Below the pieces are notes generated by a model. That model saw nothing but the letters and a program-made list of their open reading frames with translations, was not told the DNA's origin and did not search any database. From Mangrovimonas yunxiaonensis (GTDB lineage: Bacteria; Bacteroidota; Bacteroidia; Flavobacteriales; Flavobacteriaceae), in contig NZ_JPFK01000005.1 of the NCBI RefSeq assembly GCF_000733475.1, forward strand, positions 124,001 to 188,000: DNA of 64,000 nt, read 5' to 3'. Made by a program: the position numbers and the translations under genes. Positions 42,443 to 50,798 of this stretch are shown here, piece by piece (positions within the stretch are counted from its first letter, which is position 1; each line of letters opens with the position of its first letter).

Positions 42443-43519
42443 TTAGTGGTCGTCGTGCTCTTCTACCGCTTGACCAAAATACAGGGCCGATAGCATGGTG
42501 AAGATGTAAGCTTGTAAAGCCGCAACCAACAACTCTAACAACGATAGGGCAAACGCTAATCCGAAAGACAACGAGCTTCCTATCCAGTTTTTAAAGATAA
42601 ACATCATACCTATAATACTCATTAGTACAATATGGCCCGCTGTAATGTTTGCATACAAACGGATTAATAATGAGAACGGCTTAATGAATATCCCCAACAA
42701 TTCGATTGGTGCTAACACAATACGCATTAGTTTTGGCACACCTGGCATCCAGAAAATGTGTCCCCAATAGCTTTTGTTGGCTGTAAAATTTGTAATTAAA
42801 AACGTTAATAAGGCCAAGGCCAATGTAACAGCTATGTTGTTTGTTACATTTACTCCAAGTGGTGTTAATCCTAACAGGTTAACAATCCAGATAAAGAAGA
42901 AAATGGTTAACAAGAAGCTCATATAACGCTTGTAGTGTTTTTTACCAATATTTGGAATGGCAATATCGTCGCGAATATAAAGTACGATAGGCTCTAAAAA
43001 GCGCCCCATACCTTTTGGCAAGGCACCGTTTTTGTAAGATTTTGCCATAGAACCGAACATCAAGAACATAAGCAACCCTACTATTAATATGGTAAATACG
43101 TTTTTGGTGATTGAAAAATCCAACGGCTTTACATTGGTTGGGTGATGGGCCTCGTCGTAAGTAATTGTCCCTTCGGCATCGGTCTTGTAAATCTTACCGT
43201 GGTACGACTTGTAGTAATTACCACCTACCTCAGCAACGGTTTCACCATGCTTTAATTTTGAAGACGAGAATACCTTTAAGCCATCATCCCACAAAATTAC
43301 AGGTAACGGAAACCCCACGTACACGTGCTCTCCGTTATCTTTGGTGTAAGAAAATAAACTGAAATCGTATGAGTCTAACAAGTGGTGATCAATATATTCT
43401 TTGATCTCTGTTTTAATGTCGTTTTCCCCTGCTTCTGCCTTGGTCTCTTTCGCAAACGAAAAAGTCGTTACAAAAACGAACAGTAAGCAAATGGTCTTTA
43501 ACGAAAATATGTTTTGCAT
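42443..43519 (-). CDS. atpB: ATP synthase F0 a subunit with N-terminal export-like extension
   Basis: The a subunit forms the ion half-channels. The 358-residue protein is longer than the usual 250-270. The N-terminal 120 residues start with a signal-like helix (S-L-K-T-I-C-L-L-F-V-F) and are otherwise polar; the transmembrane core follows with the conserved Arg in P-F-S-L-L-I-R-L-Y-A-N-I (about residue 285). The ATG at 43519 is chosen because a consensus promoter box lies at 43553-43560, upstream of any longer start. This extension is common in Bacteroidota AtpB. Confidence 0.95.
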   Translation of the reverse strand: MQNIFSLKTICLLFVFVTTFSFAKETKAEAGENDIKTEIKEYIDHHLLDSYDFSLFSYTKDNGEHVYVGFPLPVILWDDGLKVFSSSKLKHGETVAEVGGNYYKSYHGKIYKTDAEGTITYDEAHHPTNVKPLDFSITKNVFTILIVGLLMFLMFGSMAKSYKNGALPKGMGRFLEPIVLYIRDDIAIPNIGKKHYKRYMSFLLTIFFFIWIVNLLGLTPLGVNVTNNIAVTLALALLTFLITNFTANKSYWGHIFWMPGVPKLMRIVLAPIELLGIFIKPFSLLIRLYANITAGHIVLMSIIGMMFIFKNWIGSSLSFGLAFALSLLELLVAALQAYIFTMLSALYFGQAVEEHDDH

Positions 43520-43552
43520 ATCACTTAAATAATAGTGGCCTAAAAATCGGTG

Positions 43553-43581
43553 CAAAGGTATGCTTTTCTATCAAAATCAAA
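43553..43581 (-). promoter_or_regulatory. Promoter of the main atp operon
   Basis: Minus-strand TACCTTTG (plus 43553-43560) with TTTG (plus 43578-43581) at 17-base spacing. The -7 box ends 33 bases before the atpB ATG. Confidence 0.65.
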
Positions 43582-43622
43582 AAACAAAATTCCACATTAT
43601 TTTTTTAAGGCTGCTTCCTGCT

Positions 43623-44012
43623 TTATTCTATTGTGCTTAAGAGTTTAATGGCACTGTAAGTTTCTGTAAATAAACAGGTAGCATACGGAATGAAAAACGT
43701 AACAAACTCGAGCCGACTTAAATCGCCATCGGCATTGTATATTGGGAAAAAAACGATAAAGAAAACGGCAAACTTTAAAAGGCTGCCCGCCATAAACAAA
43801 AACCCCAACTGATCCTTCAACCGCTTTCTAAGCAAAAACAAAAGCGCCAATACCGCTATGGCTAGTAGGGTGTTAATCACGTAGGAAAGCACAATGCTAT
43901 TGGCATAGGGCGGAATTTCTAATTGCACCAATACAAACTGATGGATAAAAAAAGCAATTGCAGAAGCAATTGCTATACCGAGTATATAACCCAAAAACCG
44001 TTTAGTCTTCAT
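43623..44012 (-). CDS. DUF6168-like four-helix membrane protein beside the ATP synthase genes
   Basis: The 129-residue protein has four hydrophobic helices and sits between atpI/Z and atpB, where other bacteria encode AtpI-like assembly factors. I recall this family as DUF6168. It overlaps the upstream gene by 11 bases. A role in c-ring or a-subunit assembly, or Mg2+ uptake, is possible from position only. Confidence 0.75.
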   Translation of the reverse strand: MKTKRFLGYILGIAIASAIAFFIHQFVLVQLEIPPYANSIVLSYVINTLLAIAVLALLFLLRKRLKDQLGFLFMAGSLLKFAVFFIVFFPIYNADGDLSRLEFVTFFIPYATCLFTETYSAIKLLSTIE

Positions 44013-44232
44013 TAATTTTATTAAGCTGTTTTAAAACAACATAAAGCGACACCCCTACCCCTAAAAGGGTAAAAATAATTAGGCCCGCCTTTCCGCCCGG
44101 GTTGTACTTCGCGTCTAGCCATTTTCCTAATTTAACAAAAAGGTAAATGGTAACCCCCATTTGAATGGCCACCCCAGAAAGGATTGCGAAATTTTTAAGC
44201 TGACCGCCCTTGTTTGGTTTGTTTTTGTTCAC
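44002..44232 (-). CDS. AtpZ/AtpI family ATP synthase accessory protein
   Basis: The 76-residue protein has two membrane helices with the family's G-V-A-I-Q-M-G and G-K-W-L-D pattern. Members help assemble the c-ring or act as a Mg2+/Ca2+ channel with AtpI. The start is GTG at 44232, inside the bactofilin gene (38-base overlap); the only later Met is within the first helix. Confidence 0.8.
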   Translation of the reverse strand: MNKNKPNKGGQLKNFAILSGVAIQMGVTIYLFVKLGKWLDAKYNPGGKAGLIIFTLLGVGVSLYVVLKQLNKINED

Positions 44233-44611
44233 CTTGGTTAAAGTCCTTTACCGCACCTTTCATAGCGCAGGTTACATTAAACGTAGCCCCAGGCTCTACG
44301 GCTAGTTTGCCCACTTCTACCTCGCCTTCTATAAAGGCTGTAGCCTTAAGCGTTAGCGTGCCATTTACAGATAGTTTTCCAGAAAACTTGCCTTCAAAAT
44401 GAGCATCTGTGCCATTTAGCGTGCCATTTACATAGCCTGTTTTGCCAACAACCACCTTTCCCGGGGTATTTACATTGCCTTCTATTGTACCGTCTATTCT
44501 TAGGTCGCCTTCGCTTGTAAGGTCGCCTATTAGTTTTGTGCCTTTTGAGATTAAGTTCTGACTAGATTTGGGGTCTAACACACTTTTATCTTTTTGTTTT
44601 TCAGAGAACAT
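44195..44611 (-). CDS. Bactofilin family cytoskeletal protein
   Basis: Bactofilins form polymer scaffolds on the inner membrane. The 138-residue protein has a beta-helix core (D-L-R-I-D-G-T-I-E-G-N near residue 36, then repeating V-V-G-K-T-G-Y-V-N and L-K-A-T-A-F-I-E-G-E-V) flanked by flexible tails. It follows sprE after 17 bases and leads into the AtpZ gene with a 38-base overlap, tying cell-shape, gliding and ATP synthase genes into one stretch. Confidence 0.92.
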   Translation of the reverse strand: MFSEKQKDKSVLDPKSSQNLISKGTKLIGDLTSEGDLRIDGTIEGNVNTPGKVVVGKTGYVNGTLNGTDAHFEGKFSGKLSVNGTLTLKATAFIEGEVEVGKLAVEPGATFNVTCAMKGAVKDFNQGEQKQTKQGRSA

Positions 44612-44628
44612 GATAAACTGCTTTTTTT

Positions 44629-47193
44629 TTAATTATTGGTTTCTTGGGTGCCTAGGTAAGCTTCCAAGTTTTTATGTGTTTGTATGATTTTATAATTTGC
44701 CGAAGAGACTACAAAAAACGGATGTTTTACCGTATGCTCTTTCTTTTCCTGAAGCGACAAGGCATATCCTTTGGCGCCTTCAAAACTTGTTAGACCGTGT
44801 ATTAAAACCAGCACGGTGTCTGCCTGATACACATCTACAGATAACGTTAGATTAAAAATCTTAACGTCTTTTATGTTTGCCTCAAGTTCTTTTATAAAGG
44901 CACCTATAGCCTCTTCTGTTGGGTTATTAAAGCTGTAAGCCACTTTAAAATTACGCGCTTCATCCTCGTTTGTTACAAAGGTATCGTCTGCAAGTTTTGG
45001 CAAGACCTCGTCTACAATTTTCTGGGCTTGTATGCCTTCTGGGGTATTGGCATAATTAAGAGCTACATCGTTTATGGCTTTGGAGTAGTCTTGAAACCCG
45101 TACAACCGCCCTATAGCACGTGCCTTTAAAAGCTCGAACTTTGGCACCATGGGGTCGCCTTCAAAAGTGAGTAGTAAGGCATTGCAGCGCGCTATAATGT
45201 GTTGGTAGTTTTGATGGTCCAACTCGGCATACAACGTTTTGTAAATATGCTCTGGGCTATTTTCATCCTGCTGATTTGCCAGCTCTGGGTTTAAGAGAAT
45301 TTTAGCGTAGCGCGATTCCGGGTAATTGGCTATAATTTCATTTTTTGCAATCGCGGCTTCGTCGTTTTCTCCCAACAACTCGTAAATCTTGTACAAGTTA
45401 TATTTTGAAGGCAATACCAGTTTGTCCTCTGGATTGTTAGCCAACAGCTCGGTAAACTTGGTTTTAGAGAGCTGGTATTCTTTAAACTTTTCTTTGTAAA
45501 TCACCCCTAATTGGTAATACGCAAAGTTTCTCTCCTTTACAATACTATCGATTGCCTTTTGTTCTGTTGGCAATTGTTTTATGTAGAATTCTGGATCGAA
45601 AAGCGTCTCTTCCGATGCGACTACCGCGGTATCGGCTACTTGTTCTAGGTTAACTTTAGAGGTTTGCTTCGAGGCCCAGCGCCAATCATCTTCTAAAGGT
45701 CTGTCGCCCCAAATCTTAACAAATTCGTTTTTACCGTAAGCAACCGTGGTTAGGTTATAAAAATAAAAGCTCGCAGCTTGCCCACCAGGGCCTGCTCCTC
45801 TTGCTATTTGGTTATTAATCTCGTTATTTACCGTGGCCAAGCCTTGTTTTCTTTCGGCAATTTCTTGGCGTTCCTTTTCGGCCTCGGCTTGCTCCTTTAA
45901 CTGGGTGGTATAGGTGCTAAAAAAAGCCAAACGCGCTTGTTCGTCCATGCCTACCAATCTTAAAATACTGTCGTTGGCATTGGCAAGGTCTTCGTAATAA
46001 ATAACATCTTCCAAATTGTCTCGCTTGCGCTTAATAATGCGGTAGGGCTTTTTGTTTTTTTCCATGTTTAACATGGTGCTGTCGTAATAAGCCCCCGCAA
46101 GTTTGTACTTGGCGTGATCGAAGGCGTAATCGCCTAAAATCTCGTAATTTCTAGCAACCAGTTTTTTGTCTCTAGAGTTTGTTCTTAGCGATTTGTTGTA
46201 ATAGGCCAACCCTAGGGAATCTGCCGTGTTACTCATGTGGTATTCGGCTATTTGGTGGTAGATTTTATCTAAAAAAGGACGGTTTTCCCTGTTTTCCTCC
46301 AAATCGGTTAGGAGCTCTAAAAAGGCTAGTTTGTCTCCTTCGTTATAGTCAAAATTCTTGGCTTTTTCTATATGGGCGTTTATAAGGTAGGCTCTTGGTG
46401 TTTTTCGGTTTAAATCTATCACCCTATCAAAGGCATAATTTGCGCTATCTGTTTTGCCCAAGGCGTTATAAAGCTGTCCTTGAATAAAACGGTAGCGGCC
46501 GCGCTCGTCATGACTATTGGTGTTTTGGCTTGCAATCTCCAATTGCACAATAGCACTATCTAAATCTTTGGTATTAATGTATGCCTGGGCCAACATAGAG
46601 GTGGCGTCGGCTAGGTCTTGCCCATCTATATCTGGGGTGTCTTCTAGCAATTCCTTTAGGTTTTCTATGGCCAGATCATCATTTTCTAAACGGATGTTTG
46701 TTTTTTCCCGCCATACTTTAGCTTGGTTTATTTTATCGCTGGCGGGGTATTTGTACAGAATGTAGTTAAAAGCCTCTAAGGCAGGAATAAAACGCTGGTC
46801 GAAATACCTGGCTTTTCCCAACAGTAAATAGGCTTCGTCTATTTGCGGGTTTTTTTCCTTGCCATTAATGTTCATGCCGTGCATTTGCACCGCTTTAATG
46901 GCTTTTTCTTCGGCTCGTGTAAAATTTTCATTTTTGCTTTCTCCCGGCAACATCACCTCTTCCATAATTTGCATGCGCTCTATAGGAAGAATTTCCCAAT
47001 AATCGTCTTGGTAAGATTCGTTTACCGACATGCGGCCTAGCTCCAACGCACTGTACCCATTAAAAAGCGTATTATATTCTGCGGTTACGGCGTGGTAGTT
47101 TCGACTTAAAAAACGATCCTTTTTCCTAGAGCAGGAAACCACGATTAAAGTTGCTGATATTAAAACTATTATGGACTTAAAAGATGTCTTCAA
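44629..47193 (-). CDS. sprE: Type IX secretion system lipoprotein SprE/PorW
   Basis: SprE (PorW) is a TPR lipoprotein needed for gliding and type IX secretion. The 854-residue protein has a lipoprotein signal with I-V-V-S-C (Cys21), then N-terminal R-N-Y-H-A-V-T-A-E-Y-N-T-L-F-N-G and many TPR-like helices; the size and start match F. johnsoniae SprE as I remember it. The only usable start is TTG at 47193, with no ATG before the lipid Cys. The gene lies upstream of bactofilin, and the rest of the type IX genes are elsewhere. Confidence 0.88.
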   Translation of the reverse strand: MKTSFKSIIVLISATLIVVSCSRKKDRFLSRNYHAVTAEYNTLFNGYSALELGRMSVNESYQDDYWEILPIERMQIMEEVMLPGESKNENFTRAEEKAIKAVQMHGMNINGKEKNPQIDEAYLLLGKARYFDQRFIPALEAFNYILYKYPASDKINQAKVWREKTNIRLENDDLAIENLKELLEDTPDIDGQDLADATSMLAQAYINTKDLDSAIVQLEIASQNTNSHDERGRYRFIQGQLYNALGKTDSANYAFDRVIDLNRKTPRAYLINAHIEKAKNFDYNEGDKLAFLELLTDLEENRENRPFLDKIYHQIAEYHMSNTADSLGLAYYNKSLRTNSRDKKLVARNYEILGDYAFDHAKYKLAGAYYDSTMLNMEKNKKPYRIIKRKRDNLEDVIYYEDLANANDSILRLVGMDEQARLAFFSTYTTQLKEQAEAEKERQEIAERKQGLATVNNEINNQIARGAGPGGQAASFYFYNLTTVAYGKNEFVKIWGDRPLEDDWRWASKQTSKVNLEQVADTAVVASEETLFDPEFYIKQLPTEQKAIDSIVKERNFAYYQLGVIYKEKFKEYQLSKTKFTELLANNPEDKLVLPSKYNLYKIYELLGENDEAAIAKNEIIANYPESRYAKILLNPELANQQDENSPEHIYKTLYAELDHQNYQHIIARCNALLLTFEGDPMVPKFELLKARAIGRLYGFQDYSKAINDVALNYANTPEGIQAQKIVDEVLPKLADDTFVTNEDEARNFKVAYSFNNPTEEAIGAFIKELEANIKDVKIFNLTLSVDVYQADTVLVLIHGLTSFEGAKGYALSLQEKKEHTVKHPFFVVSSANYKIIQTHKNLEAYLGTQETNN

Positions 47194-47221
47194 CGTTGGT
47201 TGTATTAGGTTTATACATAAC

Positions 47222-47256
47222 TAAAAACAGCTACATATATTATGTGTAGCTGTAAA
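47222..47256 (-). terminator. Terminator of the PadR-ABC operon
   Basis: A 9-bp stem (47227-47235 with 47245-47253) is followed by TTTTTAG on the minus strand, between the ABC ATPase stop (47364) and the sprE start. Confidence 0.8.
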
Positions 47257-47363
47257 AATAAGCATCTTTTTGGATTTTATTCCAAATGAACTATAAAATG
47301 CAGGGTTGCCTAAAAAACTTTTTATTAAGCATGACCAACACCTGTTGTTGTATTCGTAAAAAA

Positions 47364-48071
47364 CTAAGCGTCTTCCGCACTAGAAAAATGCGCTTCTAAT
47401 GCGCTTAATGTTGCTTCGCTTGTTGCGAGGTCTTTAATTACCTCGCCTTTTTCTAGCACAACAATGCGTTCGCACACTTCTGTAATGTGCATTAAATCGT
47501 GGCTGGAAATTAAAACAGTTACCCCTTTGGTTTTGGCCAGATCCTTTATAAGTTCTTTTAAGCGTATTTGTGTGGTTGGATCTAGGTTGGCAAAAGGCTC
47601 GTCTAGAATAACAACTTCCGGATTCCCGATTAATGCTGCTACTATGCCCGCTTTCTTTTGATTGCCCTTACTTAAATCGCGCAAATATTTTTTCTGCTGT
47701 AAGATCTCGCCATTAAAAAGCGTTTCAAATTGAGTTAAAAAACCATCGATATCTGCCTTGTTTTGCCCGCGTAGCTCCCCAATAAAGTAGAAATATTCTT
47801 CTGGTGTGAGATACCCAATTAAAAAACTTTCGTCTATAAAAGCTGATGTGAATGGTTTCCAGTCTTCACTGTCATCAACTTTTATATCGTTGTTTTTTAC
47901 ATAGCCTGTCGTGGGCTTTATCAAGTCCAATAACAAACTAAAATAGGTCGTTTTTCCAGCACCGTTGTTTCCCACCAAACCAAAGCTTTGTCCTTTTGGG
48001 ATTTCAAGTTCATTTATGTTTAATACGGTTTTACTACCGTAGGTTTTTGAAAGGTTGGACGTTACAATCAT
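47364..48071 (-). CDS. ABC transporter ATP-binding protein
   Basis: The 235-residue ATPase has Walker A G-N-N-G-A-G-K-T (about 34-41), signature L-S-K-G-N-Q-K-K (a weak LSGGQ form), Walker B V-V-I-L-D-E-P, and the switch His in I-S-S-H-D-L-M-H. It would drive the DUF5687 permease encoded 12 bases upstream. The substrate is unknown. Confidence 0.93.
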   Translation of the reverse strand: MIVTSNLSKTYGSKTVLNINELEIPKGQSFGLVGNNGAGKTTYFSLLLDLIKPTTGYVKNNDIKVDDSEDWKPFTSAFIDESFLIGYLTPEEYFYFIGELRGQNKADIDGFLTQFETLFNGEILQQKKYLRDLSKGNQKKAGIVAALIGNPEVVILDEPFANLDPTTQIRLKELIKDLAKTKGVTVLISSHDLMHITEVCERIVVLEKGEVIKDLATSEATLSALEAHFSSAEDA

Positions 48072-48083
48072 CGTTTACGTTGT

Positions 48084-49565
48084 TTAAACATCTTCGCTAA
48101 AAGACGCAATCATTTTATATTTTGAAGTCAGGTATTTACCGACTATCGTTTTCATTAGTTTTTGATGAAACACAATGCCTACCACACCTATTAGTGCGAG
48201 TGTTAAGCAAGCTATCTCAAAATTAATCCACCAAGAAACTGCGCCAAAAATGGCCAATGGCACTAGCATTAACGGAATGCCTATAAGCCACTGCACCGCT
48301 CCCGTGCCTTGGTAATTAAATGCGGCACGCTGGTTTAGATCTATTTTTTTTCTGTTAAAAGAACCACCCCATAATATGACGTGTGTGTTAACACCAATGT
48401 TGTAAATGGCTGCTGCTAAATGCGCCAACAGTATGTTCCACCCAAAATACACATAGGGAATACTCAACACAAACATCACAACAACGCTAAATGCCATTAA
48501 ATTGAATTTGGATGTTAAATATTGCTTGTACTGAATGTTTTGGCTCATGAGCATTTTGTAATACCCACTATCCCAAGCGGGCACGAATTGCCCAAAATTA
48601 ATTAGGAAAATGCCGGTTACAAAAATCCCTACAAACCCATAAATCCAGGGCATTTCGTTGTATGTTGGATTGGGGTAAAAAAACAACCCATACAACAGGC
48701 CTACAATTAAAATAAATACCGATGACCGCGGCCGTTTGTTTCGCCAAATTAATCGTAAATCCAACTGCATGAACGGTGCCGAATCACCAAATTTTCTGGT
48801 CCATTCTAAATTGGAAGCACTAACCTCCTTTACTTTCGATTTTAGAGCACTATCCAAAAATAGCTGGTTGCGCAGCATTTTAAAATTCACGCCGTACAGC
48901 ACGATTAATAGTAATATTGGAACGCCAATTAATAATGGAGTCTTGTAAATTGCATTTATTCCGTTTGCCACCAAATTGGTAAATGAAATGATGTTAAAGT
49001 AATTCAATGCAAACACACCACCTGCCAATACCACAACGGGCAAGAAGGACAATTCGGTTTCAGCCGAAACGCTTTCCAAAATAAAATTCAGGAAATTGAT
49101 AATAAGCGTCACACACAACAAGGTAAGCATCCAAACAACCACCGAAACGGTTGGGTAATCGTTAATTAACAACATCACGCCAAACGGAATGACAGCAAAC
49201 ATGGGCAAAACGTTAAAAAACGACAAGGCCGATTTTCTCAAAACATAATTAATCACCTTACTGCGTTTTACAGGCAAGATTAGCAAAGGTTTTACGCTCA
49301 TTACCGGCAATTTCTGAAAGAAGAAGCGCATTAACACATCGGCTATAATCCAGTAAAACACATAGCTATTTACAATAACCAACGGGTCTTGGTCTGGAAA
49401 CCGATCTTTTAACAAAGGGTATAAGGCAATCCCTAGGGCTAAAAATGTTACCATAAAATACAAAGCAAAAAACACCAAAAGCATGTTAAGTGCCATATTT
49501 TTCTGCCAATAAGACGATCTAAAGTATTGCTTCCATTCGAGGTTAAGAAAGTGCTTTAATGTCAT
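48084..49565 (-). CDS. DUF5687 membrane protein (ABC permease-like)
   Basis: The 493-residue protein has about ten to twelve hydrophobic segments. DUF5687 proteins are ABC-2-type permease-like, and this one is followed directly by an ATPase gene. Together they form an exporter of unknown cargo. Upstream are a small membrane protein and a PadR regulator, 46 and about 800 bases away. Confidence 0.82.
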   Translation of the reverse strand: MTLKHFLNLEWKQYFRSSYWQKNMALNMLLVFFALYFMVTFLALGIALYPLLKDRFPDQDPLVIVNSYVFYWIIADVLMRFFFQKLPVMSVKPLLILPVKRSKVINYVLRKSALSFFNVLPMFAVIPFGVMLLINDYPTVSVVVWMLTLLCVTLIINFLNFILESVSAETELSFLPVVVLAGGVFALNYFNIISFTNLVANGINAIYKTPLLIGVPILLLIVLYGVNFKMLRNQLFLDSALKSKVKEVSASNLEWTRKFGDSAPFMQLDLRLIWRNKRPRSSVFILIVGLLYGLFFYPNPTYNEMPWIYGFVGIFVTGIFLINFGQFVPAWDSGYYKMLMSQNIQYKQYLTSKFNLMAFSVVVMFVLSIPYVYFGWNILLAHLAAAIYNIGVNTHVILWGGSFNRKKIDLNQRAAFNYQGTGAVQWLIGIPLMLVPLAIFGAVSWWINFEIACLTLALIGVVGIVFHQKLMKTIVGKYLTSKYKMIASFSEDV

Positions 49566-49611
49566 TTTTTAAAGGTGGTTTATTGCATTAGTACTATTAA
49601 ACCGCTTTTTG

Positions 49612-50301
49612 TTACATGCTGTACTCGGGATAGGTCTCTTTTAAATGAATGTGGGCGTTTTTCGGTATAACAACCGTACTGATGTAAACATAAATAATGG
49701 TCAACACATAAAATAGGGCAAATACAAATGCCATTAATCTTGAAAAGTGCTCAGCCTCAAACACATTAAAAAAATTATATACCTGCGGGAATAATAAGGC
49801 AGGCATGGTCAAGGCGTTGGTTAAAATAACTTGCTCCAACAGCCATAACTTCCTACCTTCCCTTTTTTGCCGTTTTCGTTTTAAGGAAAATTTAATTCCC
49901 ATTACAATACTATAAACCGTAATAACGAATAACATGACACCTAAAATCACGCTTCCAAACGCTGTTCTAAGCAAGGTGTAAAACCCAAGCAACAGACCTA
50001 TGGTCAATAAAATTTGTGGTAATCTAAACCAATCTTTGGCATAGCTTAACAATAGCTTGAAATACTTTTTATTCATAGCCTTTTCACGTGCTTCTACCAC
50101 TTCCATAAAACCAAATACACCAAACTTTTTAAAGGCTTTATCTCTAGCTTCTTCAAAACTTAAATGTGGGCTTGCTTCCCAAATGGTTTCAATATCGTTT
50201 GCCATATGGTCTACCAATTCGGTTTGTAAATCGTAGTACTCCACATAGTGTTGCCTAGTGAATTTGTATAACCGCTCGATATGTTGTTTTGTAATGGTCA
50301 C
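49612..50301 (-). CDS. Membrane protein with N-terminal soluble helix domain, PadR-linked
   Basis: The 229-residue protein begins with a soluble helical domain (I-E-R-L-Y-K-F-T-R-Q-H-Y-V-E-Y-Y-D-L-Q-T-E-L-V-D is its pattern near residues 9-30) of the kind seen before membrane domains in PadR-linked proteins (DUF1700/DUF1129-like), then four to five helices. The start is GTG at 50301: in-frame upstream codons reach a stop with no ATG. It lies between padR and the DUF5687 gene. Function unknown. Confidence 0.75.
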   Translation of the reverse strand: MTITKQHIERLYKFTRQHYVEYYDLQTELVDHMANDIETIWEASPHLSFEEARDKAFKKFGVFGFMEVVEAREKAMNKKYFKLLLSYAKDWFRLPQILLTIGLLLGFYTLLRTAFGSVILGVMLFVITVYSIVMGIKFSLKRKRQKREGRKLWLLEQVILTNALTMPALLFPQVYNFFNVFEAEHFSRLMAFVFALFYVLTIIYVYISTVVIPKNAHIHLKETYPEYSM

Positions 50302-50349
50302 GATATGTTTTGGAATTTGTTCTTACAATAGACGATATTAAACTTCATA

Positions 50350-50685
50350 TTAAGTCGCCCATTTAGGATTCAACAACGCCTGCATCGTTTCAATGTAACG
50401 TTCTAACTCATTAAGCTTGCTTACTGTTTCTCTATGTCCTTTTTCTGTAAGCTTGTAGTATTTTCGCAATCTGTTATCCACCCGCTGTACCTCAACATCC
50501 AGCAAGCCTTCGGCTTCCAATTTATGCAAGGCAGGATACAGCGCGCCTTCAGTAATTTTCAAGGCTCCTTTGGTAAGCTCTTTTACTTTCTGTGTAATTT
50601 CGTAACCATACATCTTACTGTTTTCAGACAAAAGCCTTAAGATTATCGTGTTTAAACTTCCTTTATATAATTTTGAGTTTGACAT
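50350..50685 (-). CDS. PadR family transcriptional regulator
   Basis: The 111-residue protein has a winged helix-turn-helix of the PadR type (G-S-L-N-T-I-I-L-R-L-L-S-E-N near residue 9, G-A-L-Y-P-A-L-H-K-L-E near residue 44) and a C-terminal dimerisation helix. It is the first gene of the operon with the membrane protein, DUF5687 permease and ATPase. Such regulators usually repress their own operon and are released by a small molecule. Confidence 0.93.
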   Translation of the reverse strand: MSNSKLYKGSLNTIILRLLSENSKMYGYEITQKVKELTKGALKITEGALYPALHKLEAEGLLDVEVQRVDNRLRKYYKLTEKGHRETVSKLNELERYIETMQALLNPKWAT

Positions 50686-50692
50686 AACAACT

Positions 50693-50718
50693 CAAATATA
50701 CATAATTTACTTATGCAT
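50693..50718 (-). promoter_or_regulatory. padR promoter overlapped by an inverted-repeat operator candidate
   Basis: TATATTTG (minus; plus 50693-50700) matches the -7 consensus and ends 7 bases before the padR ATG, so the message is nearly leaderless. An inverted repeat with arms ATACATAA and TTATGCAT (7/8 matched, spacer 5) at 50698-50718 overlaps the box. This suits autorepression by PadR. Confidence 0.55.
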
Positions 50719-50775
50719 AATTTGTTTAGTTCATTATTTTTTCCATAATTTAAACGGTATAAGCCTATGCTTCCT

Positions 50776-50783
50776 TATTTTTG
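50776..50783 (+). promoter_or_regulatory. -7 box of the PaaE-like reductase gene
   Basis: TATTTTTG fits the consensus and ends 15 bases before the ATG at 50799. A longer frame from 50781 would start inside this box and is rejected. Confidence 0.55.
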
Positions 50784-50798
50784 CTTAAAACTAATTTT

